Shown: piece by piece, positions 18,490 to 28,313 of the stretch
Layout of the letters: each line of letters begins with the position of its first letter
How positions within the stretch are numbered: the stretch's first letter is position 1
Assembly (NCBI GenBank): GCA_030426725.1
Contig: JAUHXZ010000008.1
Location: 1-64,000 of the forward strand
Direction of reading: 5' to 3'
From: Actinomycetes bacterium
Lineage (GTDB): Bacteria > Actinomycetota > Actinomycetes > Propionibacteriales > Propionibacteriaceae
DNA length: 64,000 nt
Translations under genes and position numbers: made by a program
The notes under the pieces: generated by a model
Databases searched by the model: none
Told to the model about the DNA's origin: nothing
The model's input: the letters and a program-made list of their open reading frames with translations, nothing else

Positions 18490-19668
18490 ATGCGCCGCCT
18501 CACCGGCCACGTCCAGCACTTCGCCTGGGGCAGCCGCACCGAGATCCCCGCGATCCTGCGGCGTGAACCCGACGGCATGCCCTGGGCCGAGTACTGGCTC
18601 GGCGCCCACCCGGGCGGTCAGGCGTTTCTCGACGACGGCCGCGCCCTCGCGGAACTCGTCGTGCAGGACCCCCACGTCGTCGGGGCGGCCAGCCACGAAC
18701 AGTTCGGCGGCCGGCTGCCGTTCCTGCTCAAGATCCTGTCGGCCGCGTCCCCGCTGAGCATCCAGGCGCACCCGTCGCGCCGCCAGGCGGAGACGGGCTA
18801 CGCGCGGGAGTCGCTGCTCGGCCTCGACGAGGACGATCCGGTCCGCTCCTACAAGGACGACTGGCCCAAGCCCGAGGCCATCGTGGCCATCACGCCCTTC
18901 GAGGGCCTGCTGGGCTTCCGGGACCCTGTGAAGACCGCCGGGCTCTTCGAGGGGCTCGGCGTCTCCGAACAGCTGGCCTCGGTCATCGGCCCCCTGCGGG
19001 ACCGCACGGCGGCCCCCGCGCTGCAGGAGGTCTTCCTCGACGTCTTGTCCCTGCACGACCGGCGCTACCTCGTCGACATCGTCCTGGCCGCCGCAGTTGA
19101 GCACCTGCACTCCCCGGGGAGCCTCGGGGACTTCGCACGCACCGCCGTCGAACTGGACGAGCACTTCCCCGGCGATCCCGGGATCCTCGCGGCGCTACTG
19201 ATGAACAGGTTCAAGCTGCAGCCGGGCGAGGGCATCGCCCTTCCCCCCGGCCTCATGCACGCCTACCTCCGCGGCACCGGCGTCGAGGTGATGGCCAACT
19301 CGGACAACGTCATCCGCGGTGGGCTGACCAGCAAGCACATCGACGTCGATGGGCTGCTGCAGGTGGTCGGCTTCGAGGCGATGACGCCGCAGATCATGGT
19401 CCCCGCCGGGGCCGACGGCGTCTACGTCTACCCGACGTCCTTTCCCGAGTTCGAACTCTGGCTCGTGGCGCCGGTGGGGAACCACTCGCTCATGCTGCCG
19501 AGGCCGGACTCCGGGCGCATCGCGCTCGTGACCTCCGGATCGTTCGTGCTCCACGGGGACGGGGAACCGGCCGTCCTGGAGTCCGGCGACTCCGTGTTCG
19601 TGCCGGCCGACGAACAGGTGACGGTCACCGGGCACGGCCAGCTGTTCGTCGCCGCCTCCGGCGCTTAG
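18490..19668 (+). CDS. manA: Mannose-6-phosphate isomerase, class I
   Basis: A 392-residue zinc enzyme that interconverts mannose-6-phosphate and fructose-6-phosphate, supplying GDP-mannose precursors for envelope glycans or allowing growth on mannose. Zinc ligands are visible in SIQAHPSRRQAE (Gln and His, about residue 93-96), an acidic ligand near KPEAIVAI, and the His in LMHAYLRGTGVEVMANSDN. Length and order match the bacterial class I (cupin) form. It diverges from the DUF3263 gene and is followed by a tRNA gene. Confidence 0.95.
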   Translation: MRRLTGHVQHFAWGSRTEIPAILRREPDGMPWAEYWLGAHPGGQAFLDDGRALAELVVQDPHVVGAASHEQFGGRLPFLLKILSAASPLSIQAHPSRRQAETGYARESLLGLDEDDPVRSYKDDWPKPEAIVAITPFEGLLGFRDPVKTAGLFEGLGVSEQLASVIGPLRDRTAAPALQEVFLDVLSLHDRRYLVDIVLAAAVEHLHSPGSLGDFARTAVELDEHFPGDPGILAALLMNRFKLQPGEGIALPPGLMHAYLRGTGVEVMANSDNVIRGGLTSKHIDVDGLLQVVGFEAMTPQIMVPAGADGVYVYPTSFPEFELWLVAPVGNHSLMLPRPDSGRIALVTSGSFVLHGDGEPAVLESGDSVFVPADEQVTVTGHGQLFVAASGA

Positions 19669-19705
19669 ACACCGGCGGTCCGGGCGGGCACAATGTGTGC
19701 CACCC

Positions 19706-19781
19706 GCCCCCTTAGCTCAGCGGCCAGAGCGCTCGCCTTGTAAGCGAGTGGTCGAGGGTTCGACTCCCTCAGGGGGCTCCA
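19706..19781 (+). tRNA. tRNA-Thr (anticodon UGU)
   Basis: A full cloverleaf is readable. The acceptor stem is GCCCCCT/AGGGGGC, the D stem GCTC/GAGC, the anticodon stem CTCGC/GCGAG with loop CTTGTAA (anticodon TGT), and the T stem GAGGG/CCCTC with loop TTCGACT. The discriminator is T and CCA is encoded at 19779-19781. It decodes ACA, a rare codon in this GC-rich genome. Confidence 0.97.
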
Positions 19782-19805
19782 CTCGGGCCGCGGCTCTCCC
19801 GGTAC

Positions 19806-20606
19806 CTAGACCATCAGGTCACGACGCGTGAACCCGGCCAGCCCGACGACGGAGAACACGACGGGGACGGCGACCAGCAGCACGAGACCCAGAAGGTCGG
19901 CACCCCCCGCGAGGGGGTCGTGGTCGATGTACCAGGAGAACGGTGAGACGGCCGTCATCCAGTCGGCGTCGACGACGGGCCCGATCGCGTCCAGGACGAA
20001 CGCGGCGACGGCAACCGCCGCGGCCGTCGCGAGGGCGACCGCCCGGCGGCCGGTGACCGCCCCCACGGACAGCGCGATGGTGGACATGCCGGCCGTGAAC
20101 AGGTACTGCCCCGCGGTGGTGCTCAGCGTCGCACCGAGGCCTACCTCAAGGCCGAGGGCGGCAACGATCCCGTAGACGGCCACGGCGACGGCGGCGTTGA
20201 GAATCAGCAGCGAGACCCAGAGCGCCAGGAGACGCTCCAGGTAGACCTCCGACCTCGAGGCGGGCGATGACAACTCGAGCTCGAGCGCTCCGTCCTCCTC
20301 CTCCCCCGCGATGAGCCGGCCCCCCAAGCCGATCCCGAACACCAGCAGCAGCGCGGGACCAACCAGGGCGTAGACGGTCGACGTGACCCAGCCGGTGGCG
20401 GTCCCGATGCTCTCGTAGCCCATCGCGACGACCAGTTCCTCGGGCATGTCCGCGATGACCTCCTGCAGCCCGTTGCCGTCCATGGCCGGATAGAAGCCGA
20501 TGTACATGACGCTGATGGCCGCGAGTGCGACCGCCCAGAGCACCAGCGAACGCGCGCGCCCCCGCAGGACGCCGACGAGGATGGTCGGTCGGTGCGGGGC
20601 GCTCAT
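19806..20606 (-). CDS. ABC exporter permease (ABC-2 type)
   Basis: A 266-residue membrane protein with about six hydrophobic helices, the layout of ABC-2 type permeases. It begins with a basic RPTILVGVLRGRARSLVLW segment and has a cytoplasmic loop rich in Glu (AGEEEDGALELELSS) typical of DrrB/LolE-like two-gene exporters. Its ATG overlaps the stop of the ATPase gene (ATGA), so both are made together. Substrate is unknown: drug, lipid or antimicrobial peptide. Confidence 0.88.
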   Translation of the reverse strand: MSAPHRPTILVGVLRGRARSLVLWAVALAAISVMYIGFYPAMDGNGLQEVIADMPEELVVAMGYESIGTATGWVTSTVYALVGPALLLVFGIGLGGRLIAGEEEDGALELELSSPASRSEVYLERLLALWVSLLILNAAVAVAVYGIVAALGLEVGLGATLSTTAGQYLFTAGMSTIALSVGAVTGRRAVALATAAAVAVAAFVLDAIGPVVDADWMTAVSPFSWYIDHDPLAGGADLLGLVLLVAVPVVFSVVGLAGFTRRDLMV

Positions 20607-21520
20607 CGTTGAGCTCCCGGCCGGTCCGCGCCGTCTCCCCGGTAGAACTCGAGGAACAGGTCGTCGAGCTCACGGTCCTCGGCCGACCAGCGCACGACGT
20701 GGTACGCGGCGGCGCGCTTCAGGAGCGCGTCAGGTTCGCCGTGGAGGGAGCACGTGAGGGTGTCGCCGGACACCGTCGGGTTCGCGACCGCCGGGATGTC
20801 GGCGAAGTCCGCCACATCCACGGGACCGGCGAACGTCAGGCTCACGGTCTGCCCGGCGCGACGACGCAGCGCCACGACGCCCTCGACGTCGACGATGCGG
20901 CCGGCCCGGACAACGCCCACCCTGTCGGCGATCTGCTCGACCTCGCTCAGGACGTGCGACGACATGAAGACCGTCGCCCCCGCGTCGCGTGACTCGACGG
21001 CAAGGTCGAGGAACGTGCGCTGGAGGAGGGGATCGAGACCGCTGGTGGGTTCGTCGAGGACCAGAAGCTCGGGACGGTGCATGAAGGCCTGGATGATGCC
21101 GATCTTCTGCTTGTTCCCCCTCGACAGGCTGCGGACGGGGCGCGACAGATCTACGTCGAAGCGCTCCGCGAGCTCGCGCACACGCTCGCGACCCTCGCCC
21201 CCGCGCAGGTCGGACAGGTAGTCGAGCACGGCTCCCGCGCTGGCGCGGCTGCGCATGGTCAACTCCCCGGGGAGATACCCCACCCGGCGGCGCAGCGCGC
21301 CACCACCTGACGCCGGTGCCTGGCCGAACACCTCGACACGCCCACCGGTGGGTCTCAGCAGGTCGAGCAGCACTCGGATCGTGGTGGACTTGCCTGCCCC
21401 ATTGGGCCCGAGGAATCCGTACACCTCGCCCCGCCGAACGTCGAGATCGAGCCCGTCGAGCGCCCTGAGGGCGCCATAGTCCTTCACGAGGCCGCCGGCT
21501 CGGATCACAGTGTCGGTCAC
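20603..21520 (-). CDS. ABC exporter ATP-binding protein
   Basis: A 305-residue ATPase driving the neighbouring permease. Walker A GPNGAGKST lies at residues 38-46, the signature LSRGNKQKIGI near 135-145, Walker B LLVLDEPTSGLDP near 155-167, and an H-loop in MSSHVLSEVEQ. The signature has SRGNKQK in place of LSGGQ, the form seen in CcmA/DrrA-type exporters of the ABC-2 group. The extra C-terminal 80 residues match the regulatory tail of that group. It precedes the permease in a two-gene operon. Confidence 0.93.
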   Translation of the reverse strand: MTDTVIRAGGLVKDYGALRALDGLDLDVRRGEVYGFLGPNGAGKSTTIRVLLDLLRPTGGRVEVFGQAPASGGGALRRRVGYLPGELTMRSRASAGAVLDYLSDLRGGEGRERVRELAERFDVDLSRPVRSLSRGNKQKIGIIQAFMHRPELLVLDEPTSGLDPLLQRTFLDLAVESRDAGATVFMSSHVLSEVEQIADRVGVVRAGRIVDVEGVVALRRRAGQTVSLTFAGPVDVADFADIPAVANPTVSGDTLTCSLHGEPDALLKRAAAYHVVRWSAEDRELDDLFLEFYRGDGADRPGAQR

Positions 21521-21646
21521 TGACAGTCATCCCCCTCGGGAGCGGATGATTCAACGGTACGGCCGATCGGCACGCCGGAGGGGAACACGCCTCGCGCCGT
21601 GACGCGCCCGTTTGGGGAGGCGCCCCGCGCACGCAAGAATGGCGCC

Positions 21647-22252
21647 ATGACCGAACCCAGCAAGTGGGCGCGCATCATCGCCGCCGACCCGGACCACTCG
21701 CAGCGCTACATCGAGCGGTTCAAGATCATGGAGGCCGCCGGCCACGACCTGGCCGGCGAGGTGCGCACCGTCGACGCGATGGTCTCGCGCGGCTCGCGCA
21801 TCCTCGACGCCGGCTGCGGGCCGGGCCGCGTGGGCGGCCGCCTCCACGCCCTGGGCCACGACGTGGTGGGCGTCGACGTCGACCCCGCGCTGATCGAGGC
21901 CGCCGAGGCCGACCACCCGGGCCCCGTGTGGCTCGTGGGCGACCTCGCCCAACTGGACCTGCCCGCGCGCGGCGTCGCGGCCGACTTCGACGTCATCATC
22001 GCCGCCGGCAACGTGATGGGCTTCCTGGCGCCCTCGACGCGGGTCGAGGTGCTCCGTCGCTTCGCCGCCCACCTCGCCCCCGACGGCCGCGCGATCATCG
22101 GCTTCGGCGCGGGCCGCGGTTACGAGTTCGAGGAATTCTTCGCCGACCTCGAGAAGGCCGGCATGGTTCTCGACGTCCCGCTGTCGACGTGGGATCTCCG
22201 CCCGTTCACGCCCCAGTCGGACTTCCTCGTCGCCATCTGCCGGCGCGCCTGA
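21647..22252 (+). CDS. Class I SAM-dependent methyltransferase
   Basis: A 201-residue methyltransferase. Motif I is RILDAGCGPGRVGG (51-64), the acidic residue after strand 2 lies in VVGVDVDPALIEAA, and GNVMGFLAP marks motif IV. The end DLRPFTPQSDFLVAICRR is the family's usual last strand pair. The ATG at 21647 was chosen because upstream residues do not fit the fold. The substrate is unknown. It diverges from the ABC exporter operon and converges on the DedA-type gene. Confidence 0.85.
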   Translation: MTEPSKWARIIAADPDHSQRYIERFKIMEAAGHDLAGEVRTVDAMVSRGSRILDAGCGPGRVGGRLHALGHDVVGVDVDPALIEAAEADHPGPVWLVGDLAQLDLPARGVAADFDVIIAAGNVMGFLAPSTRVEVLRRFAAHLAPDGRAIIGFGAGRGYEFEEFFADLEKAGMVLDVPLSTWDLRPFTPQSDFLVAICRRA

Positions 22253-22271
22253 GGTCGGGACCCCGCCGGGG

Positions 22272-23018
22272 TCACGCCCTCCGGCCGGCCGCCTTCCGGC
22301 GCTGCCGCAGGAACGTGGTGACGAAGATGAAGATGATCAGCCCGATCGCAACGTAGCCGGCGATGCGCGCGTAGGCCTCCAGCACCGCGACGGCCGCGTC
22401 GCCGAGCTGCCAGCCGAGGATGAAGTAGCCGATGAGCCACAGCGTCGACGCGATGTAGTCGTAGACGAGGAACCGCTTGAGGCTCATGCCGGAGGCGCCC
22501 GCGAGCACGAACACGACCTGCATGAGCGGCAACGGGATCGGCATGTAGGCCAGGAGGAAGCCGATCGGCCCGAGCCGCTCGGCCCAGCGCTCGGCGCGGG
22601 CGTAGTTGCGGGCGGCCCGCTTGGACTGCCCGGCCCACACCTCGATCATGCCGCGGCCCCACAGCCGGCCCGCCCACCAGTAGACCCAGTCGAACTTGAG
22701 ACTGAGAAGCGACGCGACGAACAAGACGATCGGCCAGTGCGCCATCTCCCCCACCGACGCGATGGCCCCGCTGGCGGCCACCGCGGTGCGGCTGCCGGAG
22801 ATCATGGCGAGGATGTCGGGGGCCGCGGCGAGCAGCCAGGCCCGCGTCGGGAGCAGGATGAGGCTGAAGACGCCGATGACACCGAACCACGCGAGGCAGA
22901 CCATGTCCGCGCGACCCGGCTCCTTGCGCCACGGCATGCCCTCGTCATCCCACCAGGGGCGCTCGGGGGCCTCCTCCGGCTCGGTCGGCGTGGTCTCGCG
23001 GCCCTGGTCGTCGTTCAC
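22272..23018 (-). CDS. DedA/VTT-type membrane protein
   Basis: A 248-residue inner-membrane protein with several hydrophobic helices and the VTT (SNARE-associated) pattern. An acidic segment comes early (PEEAPERPWWDDEGMPW), followed by GPIGFLLAYMPIPLPLMQVVFVLAGASGMS with the proline-rich re-entrant motif, and a final IGLIIFIFVTTFLRQRRK helix with a basic tail. Relatives are DedA/TVP38 proteins linked to lipid-carrier or phospholipid flipping. Its 5' end faces the 5' end of the divergent ABC ATPase gene. Confidence 0.78.
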   Translation of the reverse strand: MNDDQGRETTPTEPEEAPERPWWDDEGMPWRKEPGRADMVCLAWFGVIGVFSLILLPTRAWLLAAAPDILAMISGSRTAVAASGAIASVGEMAHWPIVLFVASLLSLKFDWVYWWAGRLWGRGMIEVWAGQSKRAARNYARAERWAERLGPIGFLLAYMPIPLPLMQVVFVLAGASGMSLKRFLVYDYIASTLWLIGYFILGWQLGDAAVAVLEAYARIAGYVAIGLIIFIFVTTFLRQRRKAAGRRA

Positions 23019-23169
23019 GCCCCGAATGCTACGCGACCGGCCCGAGTGGACCCTGCTGGTGGAGATCCGGCGGGCTTGTGTAGACTACCTCTCCAGGAAC
23101 ACCTGAATACAGGCTCCTATCCACTACGGATCGTCGGGCACGTACCTGCCCGTGGAAAGGAATTGGCAC

Positions 23170-24258
<1,089 letters not shown>

Positions 24259-24277
24259 CAGCGAAATTCAGTTGAAT

Positions 24278-24311
24278 GTGGAGCCCCGGTTCGCCGGGGC
24301 TCCACTATTTT
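24278..24311 (+). terminator. Rho-independent terminator of the sugar ATPase gene
   Basis: A perfect 12-base stem, GTGGAGCCCCGG (24278-24289) with CCGGGGCTCCAC (24294-24305), closed by a TTCG tetraloop, followed by TATTTT. It separates the ATPase gene from the metB-like gene. Confidence 0.95.
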
Positions 24312-24337
24312 GTCCGGCGACGAGTGAAGGAGTTGGC

Positions 24338-25498
24338 ATGGCCGAACTAGGACGGTGGACCCGCGGCATGACTGCCGGTCTCGGCACGGATCCGACCCAC
24401 GGGGCCGTCGTGCCGCCCCTGTACCTGAGCACCAACTTCACCTTCGAGGGCTTCGGGGAACCCCGGGAGTACGACTACACCCGCTCCGGGAACCCGACCA
24501 GGGACCTGCTCGGCGAGGCGATCGCCACCCTGGAGGGCGGCGCCGGAGCGACCGTGGTGGCGTCGGGTCTCGCCGCGATCACGCTGGTGGCCGAGGCGTT
24601 CGTCCCCGCGGGCGGTCGTGTGGTCGTCCAGCACGACGCCTACGGCGGCACGTGGCGGCTGTTCACGTTCCTCGCATCGCAGGGCCGTTTCGCCGTGGAG
24701 TTCGTCGACTTCAACGACGACGAGGCGTTCGCGGCGGCGCTGGGGCTGGGCCCGGCCCTGGTATGGATCGAGACGCCGTCGAACCCGCTGTTGCGGATCA
24801 CCGACATCGCCGCCACCGCGGAGCTCGCCCACGCGGCGGGCGCCCTCGTCGTCGCCGACAACACGTTCCTGTCCCCGCTGCACCAGCAGCCCCTGTCGCT
24901 GGGCGCCGACATCGTCGTGCACTCGACCACCAAGTTCATCAACGGGCACTCCGACGTCGTCGGCGGTGCGGCCGTCGCCGCCGAGCCCGAGGTCCACGAG
25001 CGGCTGCGCCTCTGGGCCAACGCGCTCGGCCTGACCGCCAGCCCCTTCGACACCTACCTCGCCCTGCGTGGCCTACGCACGCTCGACGCGCGCATGCGGG
25101 TCCACACCGCCAACACCGAGGCGCTGGTCGGGCTACTCGACGGCCATCCGGCGGTCGCGGCCCTGCACTACCCCGGTCTGGCGACCCATCCGGGCCACGA
25201 CCTGGCGGCGCGGCAGCAGTCCGGCTTCGGGTCCCTCATCTCCGTCGCCCTGGCGGGCGGCGAGGACGCCGTGCGGCGCTTCCTCGACGGGCTCCAGATC
25301 TTCCACCTCGCCGAGTCGCTGGGGGGCGTCGAGTCGCTGGTGTGCCACCCCGAGACGATGACGCACGCGGGCATGACACCGGCAGCCCGCGCCCAGGCGG
25401 GCATCGATGGCGGGCTGCTGCGTTTCAGCGTCGGCATCGAGTCCGCCGAGGACCTGGTCGCCGTCATGGCGGAGGCGTTGGCGCGGGCCGACCACTAG
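24338..25498 (+). CDS. metB: Trans-sulfuration PLP enzyme (cystathionine gamma-synthase-like)
   Basis: A 386-residue Cys/Met-metabolism PLP enzyme. The PLP Lys is K199 in HSTTKFINGHSDVVGG. Other family marks are YTRSGNPT (48-55), LVWIETPSNP (141-150) and VVADNTFLSP (171-180). It could be cystathionine gamma-synthase (MetB), gamma-lyase or beta-lyase; the family is hard to separate by eye, so the symbol is tentative. The start follows a good GAAGGAG site. The next gene begins 10 bases after its stop, so it is likely co-transcribed with the DUF4032 gene. Confidence 0.85.
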   Translation: MAELGRWTRGMTAGLGTDPTHGAVVPPLYLSTNFTFEGFGEPREYDYTRSGNPTRDLLGEAIATLEGGAGATVVASGLAAITLVAEAFVPAGGRVVVQHDAYGGTWRLFTFLASQGRFAVEFVDFNDDEAFAAALGLGPALVWIETPSNPLLRITDIAATAELAHAAGALVVADNTFLSPLHQQPLSLGADIVVHSTTKFINGHSDVVGGAAVAAEPEVHERLRLWANALGLTASPFDTYLALRGLRTLDARMRVHTANTEALVGLLDGHPAVAALHYPGLATHPGHDLAARQQSGFGSLISVALAGGEDAVRRFLDGLQIFHLAESLGGVESLVCHPETMTHAGMTPAARAQAGIDGGLLRFSVGIESAEDLVAVMAEALARADH

Positions 25499-25507
25499 AC
25501 TCGGTCC

Positions 25508-26887
25508 GTGCCAAGATTCCTCGCTGCCAAGCCCGACGCCCAGCTGATCCAGCTGCCGTGGCAGGTGCCGCTCGCGGACTGGCCGGCGCGGCATCTCGTC
25601 GCGCTGCCGCGCGGCATCTCGCGGCACGTCGTGCGCTTCCTCACCGTCGGCGATTCGATCCTCGCCGCCAAGGAAGTGCTGGAGGAGGTCGCGGTGCACG
25701 AGTACCGGCTCCTCACCGAACTGAAGCGCCTCGGGGTCCCCAGCGTCGACCCCATCGGCGTCGTCCTCGGCCGTGTGGACCACGACGGGCTGCCCCTCGA
25801 TCCGGTGCTGCTCACGCGGCACCTGCCGTTCTCGCTGCCCTACCGGTCGCTGTTCTACCCGGGCGTCAGGCACGAGACGGTCAACCGGCTGCTCGATGCC
25901 ATGGTCGCGCTCTTCGCCCGGCTGCACCTCACCGGGTTCTACTGGGGGGATGTGTCGCTGTCGAACATCCTGTTCCGCCGCGACGCCGGCGAGTTCGCCG
26001 CCTACCTCGTCGACGCCGAGACCGGTGAAATCCACGACTCGCTCACCGACGGCCAGCGCACCCACGACCTGCAGATCGCGCGGACCAACCTGTACGGGGA
26101 GTTCCTCGACCTCGAGGCCGGTGGGATCCTGGACTCGTCGCTCGACCCGGAAAAGCTCGTTGGCACCATCGAGGACCGCTACCACCAGCTGTGGGCCGAG
26201 CTCACCGAGGCGGAGGAGTTCGGCGAGAGTGAGATGTACCGCCTCGAGGGGCGGGTGCGCCGCCTCAACGCGCTCGGGTTCGACGTCGCCGAGATCGACG
26301 TCGAGTCCTCGCCCGACGGCAGCAAGATCAGGATGCGCCCCAAGGTCGTCGAGGCGGGCCACCACACCCGGCGGCTCATGCGGCTGACCGGCCTCGACGC
26401 CGAGGAGCACCAGGCCCGCCGGCTGCTCAACGACATGGACACCCACCGCGCGAAATTCGCTCCCGGAGCCCCGGAGTCCGTCGCGGCGCACAAGTGGCTC
26501 ATGGAGGTCTTCGAACCCGCCGTCAGCCGGATCCCGTCGGACCTGCGCGCCAAGCGCGACGCAGCGCAGTTCTTCCACGAGGTTCTGGACTACCGCTGGT
26601 ACCAGTCGCAGCGCGAGAACCGCCCGGTACCGACCGAGGAGGCCGCGTCGGGCTACATCCAGGAGATCCTCACGACGCTGCCCGACGAGCAGCTCGCCAA
26701 CATCGACACCGTCGGGGCGGAACTGGTCAACAAGTACGACCCGTCGCACGGGTACGTCGAGGAGAACGAGGAGCGGCCCTACGACCCGTGGGAGGACGGC
26801 GCCAGCGACCCGGACATCCCGGTGATGGCCGGCCTGGACATCGCGGCGCTGCGGGCCAAGGAAGCGAAGAAAAAGAAGAAGGGCTGA
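25508..26887 (+). CDS. DUF4032 protein with a protein-kinase-like core
   Basis: A 459-residue protein matching DUF4032, whose N-terminal half resembles lipopolysaccharide-kinase and RIO-type folds. Kinase-like residues are K55 in AAKEV, E65 in HEYRLL, G147-D148 with N153 (YWGDVSLSNI, in the place of HRDxxxxN) and D169 in VDAETGE, the DFG-like metal Asp. The C-terminal 200 residues are the DUF4032 part, ending in a Lys-rich AKEAKKKKKG tail. The full set of catalytic residues suggests real phosphotransfer, to an unknown acceptor. It begins with GTG. Its stop abuts that of the convergent methyltransferase within the palindrome GGGCTGATCAGCCC. Confidence 0.88.
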   Translation: MPRFLAAKPDAQLIQLPWQVPLADWPARHLVALPRGISRHVVRFLTVGDSILAAKEVLEEVAVHEYRLLTELKRLGVPSVDPIGVVLGRVDHDGLPLDPVLLTRHLPFSLPYRSLFYPGVRHETVNRLLDAMVALFARLHLTGFYWGDVSLSNILFRRDAGEFAAYLVDAETGEIHDSLTDGQRTHDLQIARTNLYGEFLDLEAGGILDSSLDPEKLVGTIEDRYHQLWAELTEAEEFGESEMYRLEGRVRRLNALGFDVAEIDVESSPDGSKIRMRPKVVEAGHHTRRLMRLTGLDAEEHQARRLLNDMDTHRAKFAPGAPESVAAHKWLMEVFEPAVSRIPSDLRAKRDAAQFFHEVLDYRWYQSQRENRPVPTEEAASGYIQEILTTLPDEQLANIDTVGAELVNKYDPSHGYVEENEERPYDPWEDGASDPDIPVMAGLDIAALRAKEAKKKKKG

Positions 26888-27487
26888 TCAGCCCCGGCGG
26901 GCGTGCACGCGCTCGACGATGCCGTGGTGCAGCCGATCCGACTCGACAACCGCCACGGGCATCCGCTCCACGACCATCAGCGGACGACGAGTGAAGTGCT
27001 CGTCGCTCAGCGGGACGGTCACGGCTTCGAGGACCCGCTGCCCTCCCCGGAGCACGGGGTTGGTCGAGACGACATGGTCGGCCAGGAGGAGGCGGCCGCC
27101 CGGCCGTAGCACGCGGACCATCTCGCGGATCCCCTGCTCGTGGTCGGGGAACCCGCAGAGCGAGAAGGTGCACACCACCGAGTCGAAGGACGCGTCGGCG
27201 AACGGGAGGCATTGCCCGTCCCCCACCAGCATCGTGGCCGGCCGGTCCGCGGCGGCCGCCTTCACGGCGGCCACGTCGAGCATGCCGGGATCGAGTTCGA
27301 GGGCGGTCAACCGGACGTCGTCGCGGTAGTAGGCGAGGTTGAGCCCGGTCCCCACCGCGACCTCGAGGACGTCACCGCTGGCGCGGGACACCACCCACTC
27401 CCGGCTGGCCAGCAGGTAGCGGTCGAGGAGCGCCATCATCCGGTCGAACCGGGCGCCCTGCCTGGACACATCGTCGACGTTCGCCAT
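26888..27487 (-). CDS. Class I SAM-dependent methyltransferase (UbiE/PmtA-like)
   Basis: A 199-residue methyltransferase with motif I VLEVAVGTGLN (40-50), ALELDPGML after strand 2, LPFADASFDSVVCTFSLCGFPD (motif II/III region) and VLRPGGRLLLADHV (post-III). The pattern is that of phospholipid or quinone C/N-methyltransferases, for instance phosphatidylethanolamine methyltransferases, but the substrate is inference. ATG at 27487 is chosen because the fold starts there. Confidence 0.86.
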   Translation of the reverse strand: MANVDDVSRQGARFDRMMALLDRYLLASREWVVSRASGDVLEVAVGTGLNLAYYRDDVRLTALELDPGMLDVAAVKAAAADRPATMLVGDGQCLPFADASFDSVVCTFSLCGFPDHEQGIREMVRVLRPGGRLLLADHVVSTNPVLRGGQRVLEAVTVPLSDEHFTRRPLMVVERMPVAVVESDRLHHGIVERVHARRG

Positions 27488-27524
27488 GGTCCCTAGTAGA
27501 CCACTGCGACCGCGCGGGCGCGCG

Positions 27525-28247
27525 TCAGAGGCAGCCGTCGGGGCCGCAGGCCTCGCCTGCACCGCCGTCGACGCTGATGAGCGCGGGCGCGGTCTCCGCC
27601 GCGACGAGGTCGAGCGCCTGGCGGAACACCTCGGGCGGCTGGGCGCCCGAGACGCCGTACTTCCCGCCGAGGACGAAGAACGGTACGCCCCGCACGCCGA
27701 CGGCTCCGGCCTCCGCGACGTCGCGCGCCACGGCCTCCTCCATCTCGGAGGAGTCGAGCGCGGCGAGGGCCTCGGCCGCGTCGACCCCGGCCTCCTCGGC
27801 GAGCCGGACGAGCACCTCGCCGTCGCCGATGTCGCGGCCCTCGACGAAGTGGGAGCGCAGCAGGGACTCCTTGAGCGCATCGGCGCGGTGGCCGCCGTCG
27901 GCGGCGTCGGCGACCTTGGCCACCTGGAGGACCCGGTGGGCGCGTCGCGAGTTCGCCACCACGATGGAGTCGTAGTCGTAGTCCAAACCCTCACCGCGGG
28001 CCTGTTCGACGACGTGGGAGACCATCTGCTGCACCGTGGGAACCGGGATGCCCTTGGCCTGGCTGAGGTACTCGGTCTCGCTGCGGTGGTCGTGGTCGGG
28101 CACCGTCGGGTCCAGCTGATAGCTGCGCCACGTCACCCGCACCTCGTCACGGCGGGGGAACTCGGCGAGCGCGCGCTCGAACCGCCGCTTGCCGATGTAG
28201 CACCAGGGGCAGGCGATGTCGGACCAGATGGTTACGTCGATGCTCAT
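27525..28247 (-). CDS. DsbA-family oxidoreductase, FrnE type
   Basis: A 240-residue cytoplasmic disulfide oxidoreductase. The redox pair is C13 and C16 (ACPWCYIGKRRFE), then SYQLDPTVPDHD and the late GVRGVPFFVLGGKYGVSGAQPPE with the cis-Pro, all typical of FrnE/polyketide-type DsbA proteins. An additional Cys pair sits near the end (GEACGPDGCL), a possible extra redox or metal site as seen in FrnE of Deinococcus. No signal peptide. It diverges from cysS. Confidence 0.9.
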   Translation of the reverse strand: MSIDVTIWSDIACPWCYIGKRRFERALAEFPRRDEVRVTWRSYQLDPTVPDHDHRSETEYLSQAKGIPVPTVQQMVSHVVEQARGEGLDYDYDSIVVANSRRAHRVLQVAKVADAADGGHRADALKESLLRSHFVEGRDIGDGEVLVRLAEEAGVDAAEALAALDSSEMEEAVARDVAEAGAVGVRGVPFFVLGGKYGVSGAQPPEVFRQALDLVAAETAPALISVDGGAGEACGPDGCL

Positions 28248-28313
28248 TGCGCCAGTTTAGTAGAGGATTCAACCATCCACGTATTCGGCCCCCGACAAGT
28301 AGACTGACCTGCT

